Of a DNA stretch of 64,000 bases, positions 1 to 9,900 are shown one piece after another (within the stretch, counting starts at the first letter, position 1; each line of letters begins with the position of its first letter). The DNA comes from Terriglobus saanensis SP1PR4 (GTDB lineage: Bacteria > Acidobacteriota > Terriglobia > Terriglobales > Acidobacteriaceae), in the NCBI RefSeq assembly GCF_000179915.2, contig NC_014963.1, forward strand, positions 62,001 through 126,000. Reading direction: 5' to 3'. The position numbers and the translations under genes are program-made. The notes under the pieces were generated by a model that worked only from the letters and a program-made list of their open reading frames with translations, ran no database searches and was not told the DNA's origin.

Positions 1-800
1 GCCAGCGTGACGCTCAGCGAGCCGGTATCGAGCGTTGCGCCTTGGCTTGAGGCGGCGCTGCTGAGGGCGTCCTGTACATCGCTGAAGAAGAGCGGCGCTG
101 CAAGAGGGTTCACGAAGGCGGCAAGCGCGAACGAGCCCGCGAAGTCGGTCAAAGCCGTTACGTCCCCCTGAAGCGGCCCCGTTGGGCTATCGCTTTCGAC
201 GGCGAAGCCAAGAAGGAGAGCGCCGTCGACGGCCACCGATGAAATCCCGTTCTCAGCCACAAACGCGGGAATTCCATGCAGGTAGTCGATCGGAATCTGC
301 GGCAACGAGATGATGCCGGTCAACAGGGCCAACGAAATCTCCGTCTGCAGGCGCACGCGGAACATGTCGCCAGTCACGTAGCTGGCGACGTCCGGGGGAG
401 GGTCGGCGGAGGTCACGGTCGCCGTCCATGTGCGGACCGCAATCGTAGTCGCCGGGTTCAACTGCGCGGTCTGCGTCCCATCAGATGCCGTGATCAGCTG
501 AAAGTCCGGCACGAGGGTGACCTCAATCAGCCCCTTTATCTGCACCGTCACCGGAACTGTCTCCGTTACCGTCACCCCGCCCCAGACAGGGACTGTGACG
601 ACCAGGAGATTCGTCGCTCCCTCGCATGCGATATCGGGCTCACCCAGGAACAAGGAGATAGAGGCATCCGGAGGGCCGCCCAGCAGCGGGTAATTGAGCG
701 TAGTCGGAAACTGTCCATTGGCGTACGTGGCGGTTAACTTGTCGTGAAGCACCTGCTGGCGGATCGTCACCGCCGCGGCGAAACCTGCATCGTTAGCCAT
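1..800 (-). CDS. Unknown protein, C-terminus cut off by the window edge
   Basis: An open frame runs from the ATG at 800 to the left edge without a stop, giving at least 266 residues. It begins MANDAGFAAAVTIRQQVLHD and is rich in Val, Thr and Pro with alternating hydrophobic residues, which suggests a beta-rich fold. There is no signal peptide or obvious membrane segment in the visible part. The opposite-strand frames over the same DNA look compositionally unnatural (Arg/His-rich) and were taken as shadows. I do not recognise the family. The gene is divergent from the hydrolase at 1039, so the roughly 240 bp between them should hold both promoters. Existence of the gene is well supported by the uninterrupted frame; its function is unknown. 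Confidence 0.7.
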   Translation of the reverse strand, partial: MANDAGFAAAVTIRQQVLHDKLTATYANGQFPTTLNYPLLGGPPDASISLFLGEPDIACEGATNLLVVTVPVWGGVTVTETVPVTVQIKGLIEVTLVPDFQLITASDGTQTAQLNPATTIAVRTWTATVTSADPPPDVASYVTGDMFRVRLQTEISLALLTGIISLPQIPIDYLHGIPAFVAENGISSVAVDGALLLGFAVESDSPTGPLQGDVTALTDFAGSFALAAFVNPLAAPLFFSDVQDALSSAASSQGATLDTGSLSVTL

Positions 801-1038
801 GGCTCGCTCCAAAGGAACATGCAGCGCCGAGGTGAAGCTGGAGTACCAGAGAATTGCCCAGAGAGCGCTGACGGATGGCCAGACGGACGGGTTGTTTCCC
901 ACGTTCAGAGGAGACGTGCCTACGACGCTGCGGGAGAATCCTAACACCAGCTTTGGAGAAAGTTAACTCGAAATATCCCGTGAAATGCGGGTCATTGGCA
1001 ACATCCATGAGCTACGTAAAATGCTTCTTGAGCGCTCT

Positions 1039-1914
1039 ATGATGAATGCCAAAGTACTTCTCATTCTCCTCGCCCTTTTTCTGCCCGTTGCCACAACGGC
1101 GCAGACGCCTTCGCAGACAAGCTATCTTCCCAGCCCCGCCACCAGCGGTACGTTTACCCATAATGGCGTTCGCCTCTACTACGAGGTCTACGGTGCGGGC
1201 GAGCCGCTGCTCCTGGTCCACGGCAATGGCGGCAGCATCGCCGACTTCAAGGCGCAGATCACGTTCTTCCGTGCTCGCTATAAGGTCATCGCCATGGACA
1301 GTCGCGATCAGGGACGCTCTGCGAATAGTCCCGGCCCAATCAACTACGAAAAGATGACCTCAGATCTTGCGGCCCTGCTCGACTACCTGCACACCGGTCC
1401 CGTCAACGTTCTTGGCTGGAGCGACGGTGCGATTGAGGCCCTTGAGCTCGGCATGGACCACCCGGAGAAGGTGAAGAAGATCGCGGCCATGGCCGCCAAC
1501 CTCGACCCGGACGGGGCCGTTCCCGAGATCGTCGCTATGGTCAAACAGTCCATCGCCTCGGCGCCCACCTCTGTAAAAGAAAGCCCCGAAGGCAAGCGCG
1601 AGCTGAAGGTCGCACAGATGCTCCTCGATGAACCCCATATTTCCGTCGCCTCGCTTGAAAAGATCACCGCGCCGACCCTCATCCTCGCCAGCGACCACGA
1701 CCTCATCCGCGATGAGCACACCCTGACCATCTACCATCACATACCGAACGGCGAGCTTGTCATCTTTCCCAATGCGACCCACCTCGTGCCATACGACGAC
1801 CCGGCTACCTTCAACGCAACGGTAGACCGCTTCTTCACGACTCCCTTCGTCAAAAAGGACCGCATTCAGGACACCATGAAGTCCGTCCAAGCAATGAGAT
1901 CGTCCCAGCACTAA
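1039..1914 (+). CDS. Exported alpha/beta-fold hydrolase
   Basis: A 291-residue protein of the alpha/beta hydrolase superfamily. From the chosen ATG it starts with a Sec signal peptide (MMNAKVLLILLALFLPVATTAQT), so it probably acts in the periplasm. The family pattern is complete: an oxyanion-hole HGNGG motif after strand 3, a nucleophile elbow GWSDG with Ser as nucleophile, an acid in SDHDLI and the catalytic His in NATHLVP near the C-terminus. In-frame starts also exist at 985 and 1021, but they would put about 18 charged residues before the signal peptide; no strong Shine-Dalgarno decides the matter. The substrate cannot be read from sequence; non-haem peroxidase-like, esterase or lactonase activities are all possible for this family. 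It appears monocistronic. Confidence 0.88.
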   Translation: MMNAKVLLILLALFLPVATTAQTPSQTSYLPSPATSGTFTHNGVRLYYEVYGAGEPLLLVHGNGGSIADFKAQITFFRARYKVIAMDSRDQGRSANSPGPINYEKMTSDLAALLDYLHTGPVNVLGWSDGAIEALELGMDHPEKVKKIAAMAANLDPDGAVPEIVAMVKQSIASAPTSVKESPEGKRELKVAQMLLDEPHISVASLEKITAPTLILASDHDLIRDEHTLTIYHHIPNGELVIFPNATHLVPYDDPATFNATVDRFFTTPFVKKDRIQDTMKSVQAMRSSQH

Positions 1915-2032
1915 CCCTTGGTAACCGCGCCTTGCACTAACGCTGGCGACCGCGCCCCTTTGCCACTACCGGAAACCTCTGGAACCAACCACCGCCCCTC
2001 TTTGTCCTGCCGCCGCCTTTGTCATCCCGCCC

Positions 2033-2071
2033 CTTTGTCATCCCGTAGTGAAACGAAGGGATCTGCTTTTT
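2033..2071 (+). repeat. Intergenic repeat copy 1 (module A)
   Basis: Holds one copy of module A, the TTTGTCATCCCGTAG...GGGATCTGCTTTT element that recurs through the left 38 kb. It lies between the 3' ends of the hydrolase and the lipoprotein gene. Confidence 0.75.
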
Positions 2072-2146
2072 CAAAACCGTTCAGAAGCATCCCCTGGCCC
2101 ATGTACAACAGGCGCGCAAATGTCCAGTCCTGGCTGTCTTCGGCAA

Positions 2147-3757
2147 CTACTGAACGGTCGTCGTAACGACCTGAAGCGATCCTGAGTTGTAGTTCGTGAG
2201 GTAGAGCGTTCGATCGTCGCTTCCGACCGTAATCTCACGCGGAAACAGCCCCGTGGGGATCGTCTGCACCACACTGGCTTTGGCCGGAACTGCAACCGAA
2301 AGAATCGTTGCATTCGCCGTCGTGCCGGCCTCGAACCTGTTTGAGTTCGCTACCGCCAGCAGCTTCCCGCCGTCGAAGAGCCGCAACCCAACCGGTTCCG
2401 TCCCGCCCGTGTCCGCATACCCTAGCAACGCGTTGTCCGGGTTCGTCTCTAACATCCCCGTGCTCAACGCCAGCACACGGTTATCCCCGCGTGCCGACAC
2501 CCATAGCGTGGACCCGTCCGTCGTCTCAACTGCACGCACCGGTGTACATCCCGCGTTCACCGTCGCAACAATCGCCGAAGAAGATGGACTGGCCTCGGCT
2601 GCGGCGACGTCGATCACCGTCAACAGCCCATTGTCGTGCGGTGCAACTCCCGCCTGCTCCGTGCAGTTGCTCTTTGTAAGTACCGGATTACCGGTTCCGG
2701 CCGCTTTGCTCGAAGCACCTGCGACTTCGCTCGTGACATACAAACGGCTTCCGTCCGGTGAGATCGTCACACCCGCAATCCCCTGTCCGCCCGTCGAGAC
2801 CTGTCCCAGAAGAGTTCCCGTTGTGACCACACCGGTCGAGTCATACTGCAGTGCGACCACACCGATGTTCCCCTCCGTCGTCGCTCCCGCCGCGACCCCG
2901 AACTCGTTGGCCACAAACGCGTACTTTCCATCCGGAGTGACCACAACGTCGAAGCTACCCTGATGCGATGCGAGCGGCCCCTGACTCACCTGCAGACCCG
3001 TGGAGGTGCACGTCTGCAGCGTGCTCAGGTTGTAAAAGATCGCTCCATCGACCCCCAGCGTCGCGGCCACACCGGCTCCATTCGGCGTCAGATTCATCCC
3101 GAGGTCCGAAGCCCCATCCTGCACAAAGGACGGACGCACAAAGTTGAAACACGAAAGCTTGAGCCCACCGCCAGCGGCAGGCACAAACACCAGCATGCCC
3201 GAAGTCGCAGCCGTGACCGACACCAACACGTTCCCGGAAGCCAGCGGCAGTGCTCGAAACGGACTGCCATAGCCACCCGTTGAGTACAGAACGCTCGACG
3301 CTGTTACAACCGGTGTGGCCGCGTCTGCATCCGTCACCGTCACATCCGCGGTGCCCGACGCGCTGTTGAAGGAGGACACATTCGAAGGTGTGAAGTTGGC
3401 CGTCAACGTATCCGTACCAACCGCCAGAAGTCCAGCCGGTACATGGATCACGGCCTGTCCTGCACTGATGCTTGCAGGAAACGAGGCGTAATTTCCGCTA
3501 CTCAAAACGACGGAACCTTGCGGCGTAGCGGAGCTTGACGTGACCGCAACCGCGACACTCAGGGGCTGCGCCATGCTGATGCTTCCGGCAGGCGACGCAG
3601 TCACGGTCACCGTCGGAGTGATGGCCCCCGAGACCGTAACCGGCGTGCTGACCGCCGCGTGGGTTCCACTCCCACAGCCTGCCAGGAGAAACAAACCGAA
3701 GGGCACGGCGCCCAGCAAAAACGTGCAGCGCTCTCTCTTCTTCAGCAGACCCTTCAC
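2147..3757 (-). CDS. Lipoprotein with Ig-like domain and beta-propeller
   Basis: A 536-residue surface or periplasmic lipoprotein. The signal peptide has a basic n-region and the lipobox LLAGC. About residues 45-140 form a bacterial Ig-like repeat of the type found in Acidobacteria (TVTVTASPAG...; GTDTLTANFTPS...). The remainder (about 150-536) is a YncE/lactonase-like propeller, with blade signatures such as VTPDGKYAFVAN, ISPDGSRLYVTSE and SDDRTLYLTNYNSGSLQVV. I chose the GTG at 3757 because CAGGAGAG lies 9 bp upstream and it gives a compact signal peptide; a GTG at 3781 would add eight residues. A propeller of this sort usually binds ligands or proteins; no catalytic motif was seen and the role is unknown. 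It faces the hydrolase gene tail to tail across a repeat. Confidence 0.83.
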   Translation of the reverse strand: MKGLLKKRERCTFLLGAVPFGLFLLAGCGSGTHAAVSTPVTVSGAITPTVTVTASPAGSISMAQPLSVAVAVTSSSATPQGSVVLSSGNYASFPASISAGQAVIHVPAGLLAVGTDTLTANFTPSNVSSFNSASGTADVTVTDADAATPVVTASSVLYSTGGYGSPFRALPLASGNVLVSVTAATSGMLVFVPAAGGGLKLSCFNFVRPSFVQDGASDLGMNLTPNGAGVAATLGVDGAIFYNLSTLQTCTSTGLQVSQGPLASHQGSFDVVVTPDGKYAFVANEFGVAAGATTEGNIGVVALQYDSTGVVTTGTLLGQVSTGGQGIAGVTISPDGSRLYVTSEVAGASSKAAGTGNPVLTKSNCTEQAGVAPHDNGLLTVIDVAAAEASPSSSAIVATVNAGCTPVRAVETTDGSTLWVSARGDNRVLALSTGMLETNPDNALLGYADTGGTEPVGLRLFDGGKLLAVANSNRFEAGTTANATILSVAVPAKASVVQTIPTGLFPREITVGSDDRTLYLTNYNSGSLQVVTTTVQ

Positions 3758-3974
3758 GGCATTGCTCTCCTGGTTCGTCACGCGTCGTCCTCTGCTTGCA
3801 ACTCAGGAATCGCCCGGCCTGGACCGCATGACTCGCATTATTCCTCAGCCGTTGGCCGGGCTCAACATGAAAGTACCTATCTTGATGGCTTCAACGTTCC
3901 AAAAGGGATCATCCCTGACGCAAGCTCCAGCTCTACGCCAATCAAGCGGAGCCCCAACTTCTGCTGACTCCTCA

Positions 3975-4012
3975 TTTGTCATCTCGTAGCGAAGCGCAGG
4001 GATCTGCTTTCT
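3975..4012 (+). repeat. Intergenic repeat copy 2 (module A)
   Basis: A module A copy sits immediately 5' of the VOC-fold gene. The long open frame through it creates a false N-terminal extension for that gene. Confidence 0.75.
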
Positions 4013-4089
4013 CTCATCCATTTCCAGCCATATCTGTTGCACGGCGAGAGATGGCGACAGTACAATTTGGGCAAAAAATGGAGGAAGTC

Positions 4090-4581
4090 GTGAAGACGCA
4101 ACGCCGCAAAGTGCTTGTAGCGCTTACCGCCGCCGCCGGATCGGCACTCCTGCCGGGAACTTTTGCGGCAGCAGAGCAGACGCCCGCTGCGAGCCCCGTG
4201 AAGGAGACGGTCACCGGCATCGGCGGCGTCTTCTTTCGCGCACACGATCCGAAGACGCTGGCGCACTGGTATCAGGACCACCTCGGTATCTCCGTCACTC
4301 CGCAAAGTAACAACGATCCCGTGTGGAACCAGCAGGCAGGACAGACGGTATTTTCACCCTTCCCCGAGACCACGAAATACTTTGGCGACGCAACGAAGCA
4401 GTGGATGATCAACTTCCGCGTGGCCGATCTGGACAGGATGGTCCGCCAGCTCGAAGCAGCAGGCATCGCGGTCAAGGTCGATCCGACAACTTATCCCAAC
4501 GGTCGCTTTGCACGCATCCACGATCCGGAAGGAAACCCCATCGAGCTATGGCAGCCGATGCATGCGAAAGACGCATCTTAG
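4090..4581 (+). CDS. Exported VOC-superfamily (glyoxalase/dioxygenase fold) protein
   Basis: A 163-residue protein. The N-terminus (VKTQRRKVLVALTAAAG...) is a signal sequence with a twin-arginine, so Tat export is possible. The rest is a VOC-fold unit: GIGGVFFRAHDPKTLAHWYQ starts the first beta-alpha-beta-beta-beta module, and HDPEGNPIELWQP carries the typical C-terminal Glu metal ligand. The family includes glyoxalases, ring-cleavage dioxygenases and bleomycin-resistance proteins; the substrate is not evident. I chose the GTG at 4090 because GGAGG ends 5 bp before it. ATGs at 4051 and 4078 are in frame but have weaker ribosome sites and would lead into the repeat. A small membrane-protein gene follows after 4 bp, so the two are probably co-transcribed. 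Confidence 0.8.
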   Translation: MKTQRRKVLVALTAAAGSALLPGTFAAAEQTPAASPVKETVTGIGGVFFRAHDPKTLAHWYQDHLGISVTPQSNNDPVWNQQAGQTVFSPFPETTKYFGDATKQWMINFRVADLDRMVRQLEAAGIAVKVDPTTYPNGRFARIHDPEGNPIELWQPMHAKDAS

Positions 4582-4585
4582 AATC

Positions 4586-4795
4586 ATGGCAAACCGTAAA
4601 AGCGTGCTCCTGTCGTTGGTGCTGACTTTCTTTCTCGGGCCGTTTGACATGCTGTACAGCACAGTGCCAGGTGCGCTGATCATGCTGGTCCTCTATGTGG
4701 CACTGGGGATCGTGACCTTAGGCTGGGCCATCGCAGTGCTTCACCCGATCGCGATGATCTGGGGAGCTGTGGCAGCGGATCGGGCGAACCGCTAG
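4586..4795 (+). CDS. Small two-helix membrane protein
   Basis: A 69-residue protein with two predicted transmembrane segments (about residues 6-27 and 32-58) separated by a short PGALIM turn, and a short charged tail ADRANR. It starts 4 bp after the VOC gene stop, suggesting a translationally coupled pair. The overall look resembles small YqaE/DUF-type inner-membrane proteins, but I do not recognise a named family. An upstream in-frame ATG at 4508 would overlap the preceding gene in another frame and is unlikely. Confidence 0.62.
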   Translation: MANRKSVLLSLVLTFFLGPFDMLYSTVPGALIMLVLYVALGIVTLGWAIAVLHPIAMIWGAVAADRANR

Positions 4796-4854
4796 CGCGG
4801 GGCACCCTCACCGAACCCCCGGGATTCCTCAGAACTAACTTCCTCCAACCCTTC

Positions 4855-5056
4855 CTTTGTCCTCCCGTAGCAAAGCGAAGAGATCCGCTTCTTCGTACAA
4901 ACAAAACCCCAGAAAACCTACAAAACCGGGTGCCCCATACATCGCGCTCTTTGCGATGTGTGGGTTATGCGCGAAGCACATCCCTGCGATCTCCTTTCGC
5001 AGAGAACGAAAGAATAGGGCACAAGCTCTTGATCATCCCGTAGCGATGGGATGCGA
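4855..5056 (+). repeat. Intergenic repeat copy 3 (modules A, B and C)
   Basis: A composite copy. Module A at about 4855-4895 is followed by module B (CCCCATACATCGC... GCGATGTGTGGG hairpin) with the GATGCGC-like small hairpin, then a worn module C (CTTTCGCAGAGAACGAAAGAATAGGGCAC). It fills the space between the small membrane protein and the next VOC gene. Confidence 0.75.
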
Positions 5057-5109
5057 GCACCCGGTACACTTTTCGTCGGCAAGCGATCCGGCTCAGAGAG
5101 GAGCGATGC

Positions 5110-5532
5110 ATGACCGATGAACTCAAGCAGACGACACCACGCCCCACTCTTACTTCAAGTGAGCCTCAACTCTTCGTTGCAGACCTCACGACTTCCCGCG
5201 ATTTCTATACCCACAAACTAGGCTTCGCCATCGCATTCCTCTACGGCGATCCGCCGAACTACGGACAGGTCTTCCGCGACAGCGCGTGCCTCAACCTGCG
5301 GCTGATCCGCGAACCCATCTTTGCTGGCGACGCGCGCAAACGCGAACATCTACTCTCCGCTTCCATCACGGTGGCCACCGCGAACGAAATCAAGCAACTG
5401 TTTCTGGAGTACCAGGCTGCGGGAGTCTCGTTCCATCAGGCACTGAAAGAGGAGCCATGGGGAGCCACAACCTTTGTCGTCTCGGATCCAGATGAAAATC
5501 TCATCCTCTTCGCCGGCCCGGCAGCCGACTGA
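5110..5532 (+). CDS. Cytosolic VOC-family (glyoxalase/bleomycin-resistance-like) protein
   Basis: A 140-residue protein with no signal peptide. PQLFVADLTTSRDFYTHKLGF is the classic start of a glyoxalase/bleomycin-resistance module, and VVSDPDENLILFAGP is the C-terminal strand that normally supplies a Glu ligand, here Asn-Leu-Ile-Leu in place of xxEF, so metal-dependent catalysis is doubtful. The ATG at 5110 follows GAGAGGAGCG. It is unlike the VOC protein at 4090 apart from the fold, and probably has its own promoter after the repeat block. A binding or resistance role is as likely as enzymatic activity. Confidence 0.8.
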   Translation: MTDELKQTTPRPTLTSSEPQLFVADLTTSRDFYTHKLGFAIAFLYGDPPNYGQVFRDSACLNLRLIREPIFAGDARKREHLLSASITVATANEIKQLFLEYQAAGVSFHQALKEEPWGATTFVVSDPDENLILFAGPAAD

Positions 5533-5597
5533 CCTGCTTCAATCCAAAACCGCGCCTTCCCAGAACTCCGACTTCGGCGAGCATTCCTTGCAGAAAC

Positions 5598-6515
5598 CTA
5601 GAAGACACTTCGAACATACTTGTAGTCGATCGCAGCCGCCTCCAGCGCGGTCAACCCGACCATGGGTGGGTCCTGCTCGACAAAGAAATGCTTTACCCCT
5701 GCCCGCCGTGCCGCGGCGATGACGGGCTTGTAATCGATATGGCCCTGTCCAAGCTGAGTGGGATGCGGCATATTCGGCCCACCCATCTCAGTCGTCACCT
5801 TCGTCGAAGCCGGGAAGTCTTTGATGTGGATCATGCGGAACCGCTCCGGGACCCGGCGGAAGTACTCCACCGGATGCGCACCCGCCGTAATCATCCATCC
5901 GCAATCGGCCTCGAACTGCACCAGGGCGGGCTCTGTCTCGGCCAGCAGAATCTCATACCCCGTCTTCCCCCCGCCAAGGTCGCGGAACTCATGCGTATGG
6001 TTGTGATACGCGAACTGGACCCCGGCCTTCTTCGCCTGCTCGCCAATCTGATTGGCCCGTTCCGCAATCTTCTTGAAGTCGTCCGCCGTGAGCTTGTTCA
6101 GCTGCCCCAGCACCGCAGCGATCCCGCCCGCAACAGGCGCCCCCGGCAAAAGGATGGAGCTCGCGGCATACGACACACGCAGATCGTTCGCCTGCTCCAG
6201 CACCTTGCCGGTCTCTTCAAAGCCAAACTGCAGATGAGCCGCCGGACACTGCAAGCCCGCATCGTCGATCAGCCCGCGCAGCGCCTTCGGAGTAAGTTTC
6301 GCAAACCCCGCGACCTCAACCTCTTCAAAACCGATCGCCTTAACCTTCTTCAGCGTTCCCGCGGGATCCTCCGTGAGCGCTGTCCCCACCGTATAGAGCT
6401 GCAGGCCAACCTTTTCTTCCTCGGCTGCCCACGCCTTGTGGGTGTGCGCTGCCGAAAGGACCACCGCCGTTGCCGCCTGCGCGAGAAACGTCCTGCGCGA
6501 AAGTTGAGCCTTCAA
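5598..6515 (-). CDS. Tat-exported sugar phosphate isomerase/epimerase-like TIM-barrel protein
   Basis: A 305-residue protein of the AP-endonuclease-2/xylose-isomerase-like TIM-barrel superfamily. The N-terminus has a Tat signal, with SRRTFL followed by a hydrophobic stretch and a cut near AWA-AEE. The barrel begins at VGLQLYTV; VQFAYHNHTHEF and QFEADCGWM carry the His/Glu/Asp residues that normally bind the divalent metal, and HIKDF and FVEQDPP complete the set. Such exported proteins are usual in Acidobacteria, Planctomycetes and Bacteroidetes and are thought to act on sugars in the periplasm, but no substrate can be assigned. The gene is monocistronic, ends convergently with the VOC gene 65 bp away, and starts with no overlapping neighbour. 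Confidence 0.88.
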   Translation of the reverse strand: MKAQLSRRTFLAQAATAVVLSAAHTHKAWAAEEEKVGLQLYTVGTALTEDPAGTLKKVKAIGFEEVEVAGFAKLTPKALRGLIDDAGLQCPAAHLQFGFEETGKVLEQANDLRVSYAASSILLPGAPVAGGIAAVLGQLNKLTADDFKKIAERANQIGEQAKKAGVQFAYHNHTHEFRDLGGGKTGYEILLAETEPALVQFEADCGWMITAGAHPVEYFRRVPERFRMIHIKDFPASTKVTTEMGGPNMPHPTQLGQGHIDYKPVIAAARRAGVKHFFVEQDPPMVGLTALEAAAIDYKYVRSVF

Positions 6516-6990
6516 GATGGCCTCCTGAAAAAAGCAAGATCATCCTATACCCGTCCACAGTCCGTCTGACTCGCGCAGAATCGGGTACAGATGCTTCACC
6601 TGACCGCAGCCACCTTTGTCATTCCGTAACGAAGGGACCTGCTTTTCTAATCACTTTCTCTCCGTACTAGTAACATCTCCTCTCGATAAGCGCATGGCCT
6701 GAGCTTGCCAAGTCCAGTTGATTTCAACTAACCGCCGAATTTCTTCAGTGGCGTCAGGAAGATATGAAGATAGGTTTGGAAAAGAAGATCGGGATGGTGG
6801 TCCCGGCTCTGCGGAAAGACACTGTTTCCTAAAGGATCTGCTCAAGGTCATCGGCGTCAGAGCTTGCGTACACAGCTAGACCTTTACGGCTGTTGCTTCA
6901 TGGTGTTGAAGATGTTGTTGACAAAGATTAAGTTGGGTAGATAAGCTGCGGCCAATAGATTGCATTACTTTTTCAGAGGCTTAAGCATCT
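6516..6990. other. Intergenic region upstream of TonB receptor 1
   Basis: No convincing gene was seen in these 475 bp. They contain repeat copy 4 (module A, about 6614-6648). A TTGACA at about 6916-6921, with a TAGATA/GATAAG-like hexamer 16-17 bp on, is a weak candidate promoter for the receptor gene. A 66-codon minus-strand frame at 6651-6851 has no ribosome site and was not accepted. Confidence 0.4.
6614..6648 (+). repeat. Intergenic repeat copy 4 (module A)
   Basis: A single module A copy (TTTGTCATTCCGTAACGAAG then GGACCTGCTTTT) upstream of the first TonB receptor gene. Confidence 0.7.
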
Positions 6991-9900
6991 ATGAAGAACT
7001 TCAATCGTGAGCAAGCATGCTGCATCGCTCAATCATCGAAACCGATCAAGCTCTTCAAAACAAGCCAAAAAAAATCACTCTCACATCGACATCAAGTTCG
7101 CAGTAGTTATTCTTTTGAATCAATTTACTTCGCATTCATCTTTGCGATCATTCTTTCTCTGTTCGGCGGAACTGCAGCCCATGCTCAGTTGGATCAGGGC
7201 ACCCTTGCCGGAACCGTGCACGATAGCACCGGCGCTGTTATCCCCAACGCCACCGTCACTCTCGTCGATGAAGCCACGGGGCTCTCTCTGGTCCGGACGG
7301 CCGATAGTGAGGGAATTTTTACCTTCACCCCGATCAAAATCGGCAGCTACAAGGTCACCGTCTCCGCGCAGGGCTTTTCCAAGGCCGAACAAAAGGGACT
7401 TGTCGTCAATGCTTCCGCACGTATTCAAGTGCCAATAACGCTTGCGGCCGGTTCTGTTACACAAACAGTTGAGGTCACCACCGACCCTGCAGCATTGCAG
7501 ACGGATAACTCTTCCACGGGAGCTACGATCCCAGCGGCGGCAATCGTCCAGACGCCTTTAGTAAATCGAAATCCTATCTTCATCGCACAACTTACTCCTG
7601 GAGTTGCTCCGGCTGCGCAAGGAACTCGCGGAACGAACGGTGGTGATTTTTCAGCCAACGGACAGCGAACGGGACAAAACAACTACATCTTTGATGGCGT
7701 CGATAACAATGCAATGTTGGTCGATGAACCAAGCGGTGCGATGTATGTCATCAAGCCTATTCCTGAATCGCTTGCTGAATTCAAAGTTCAGACGTCCAGC
7801 TACAACGCGGAGCTTGGCCGCGCAGCCGGTGCAGTGGTCATCGCGAGTATGAAATCCGGTTCCAATCAGATTCACGGTACTTTATGGGAATACTGGCGGA
7901 ACGACATTCTTAATGCCCGTGACTTCTTTCAAGCTACCAAGCCGAAGTATCGACAAAATCAGTTTGGTGCGGCGATCGGCGGACCGATCCTGAAGAACAA
8001 GCTTTTTTTCTTCGGTGATGTGGAAGGAAATCGCGTTATCTTCGGCCAGAGTTCCATCAACACAGTTCCCACCCTCAAAATGAGAGCGGGCGACTTCAGC
8101 GAATTGCTCAGCGCTGCAAATACCGGTGGCAACCCGAAGACACTCTACCCAGCAGGTACAAACAGCAGCATCAACCCTAACCCTGTGCCAATACAGTACA
8201 ACGGTCAAATCAACGTCATTGACCCCAAGCTCATCGACCCTGTAGCGCAAGGGCTTTTTAATCTTCTACCCGCCCCGAACTTTGGCGCCCCCGGCCAGAC
8301 ATACAGTAACTATCAGTTTCAGGGCGGAGCGAAAGACAACACAGTCCAGTACGACGGACGGCTGGACTGGAACCTGAGTCAGAAAGATCAGATCTTCACC
8401 AAATATAGCGTTGTCAATCAGCAGCAGACGTATCCAAGCCCTTTCGGCATACTGGATGGTTCAGGTTTTGGCACGAGTGGTAACGTCACAGACAAAGCAC
8501 GCCAGTTCACCCTCTCAGAGACGCACTTTTTCACTTCAACTCTGGCCAACGAATTTCGAGTTGGTTACAACTGGATCAACGCGCAGTACGCACAGCCAAA
8601 CGCCAATACGGACCTCTCACCACAGTTTGGGCTTGGGGGTATTCCGTTCGAGACCGGGAATGGCGGTTTGCCTTTCTTTGATTTTGGCGGTGGCCAGAAC
8701 CTCGGAACCAGTACTAATCCGAACCCTACCTCCTTCGGCTCGGCACAGTATCTTCCCACGAACGAATTTGAGAATGTGGCCCAGCTTCTGGACAACGTCT
8801 CCAAGACGTTTGGCAAGCACAGCATGAAGGTCGGATTCAATCTACAGAGGATTCGTATTCAGACTCTGCAGATACCGCAGGCACGTGGGTACTATGACTT
8901 CAACGGCAAGTACACACAGGATCAAGCCAGGCAAGCCAACTCCGGCTTTGGCGGGGCTGACTTCCTGCTCGACCAGATGAATACGGCCTCGGTTTCAAAC
9001 TTCTCGCTGGTCCACGATCAACGCTGGTATCGCAGTGCGTACTTTCAAGACGACTGGCGTGTGAGCCAAAAGCTGACTCTGAACATGGGAGTCCGCTATG
9101 ACTACTTTCAGCCCTTTGTAGAGTTGGATGGTCGGCAGGCCAATTTCTTAATTGATTTTTCCAATAACACTGCGACCTATCTGCTTCCTAACAAGGCAAA
9201 GCAGTACCCATTGCCCCAGGCATTTCTCAACGAACTCGCGGCCAACAATGTGCCCGTCGTTTATGACAGCAATCCTGCGCTGACTGACGCGCAAAAATTA
9301 AACTTTGGGCCCCGTTTAGGTTTTGCTTATTCAGCAAATGACAAGCTGGTGATTCGCGGAGGGTACGGAATCTTCTTCGGCGGCTTTGAGAATGTGGGGT
9401 TCAGTCCAAATCTTGCACTGAATGCTCCGTTTCTTTTTACCTCGAACTTCAGCAGCGGTGGCTGCGCGCCGGGCAACTGCGCTACGAATGGCATCACGCT
9501 TGAGAATGGATTCAGCGCCGCGTTGTCGGCGGGCCTGTCCAATTTCATCACGACCCCAGGCATCAATATGTACCCGAAGACGTTGAAGACTGCCTATACG
9601 CAGGGATTTAATCTTGCGGTGCAGCAGCAGCTTCCCCACGACTCAACGGTTACCGTTGGCTATGTCGGCGCTCTGGGGGTTCATATCACATCGAATCCCA
9701 GCGCCAACCAGATCCCTAACCTGCTTCCTCCCGGAGCTTCTGTGCAGAATGCCCGGCCCTTCAATCAATTTGCCGGAGGGAGTTATGAAGCCAACGATGG
9801 CAACTCCAATTTTCACAGTCTTCAGGTGATAGGCGAGCATCGTTCCAAGGGCGGCCTGTATTTTATGGCGAACTATACGTGGTCGAAGAGCCTGGATGAC

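Noticed and set aside
6651-6851. 66-codon minus-strand frame upstream of TonB receptor 1
   Set aside because: No ribosome site and no recognisable sequence; treated as non-coding.
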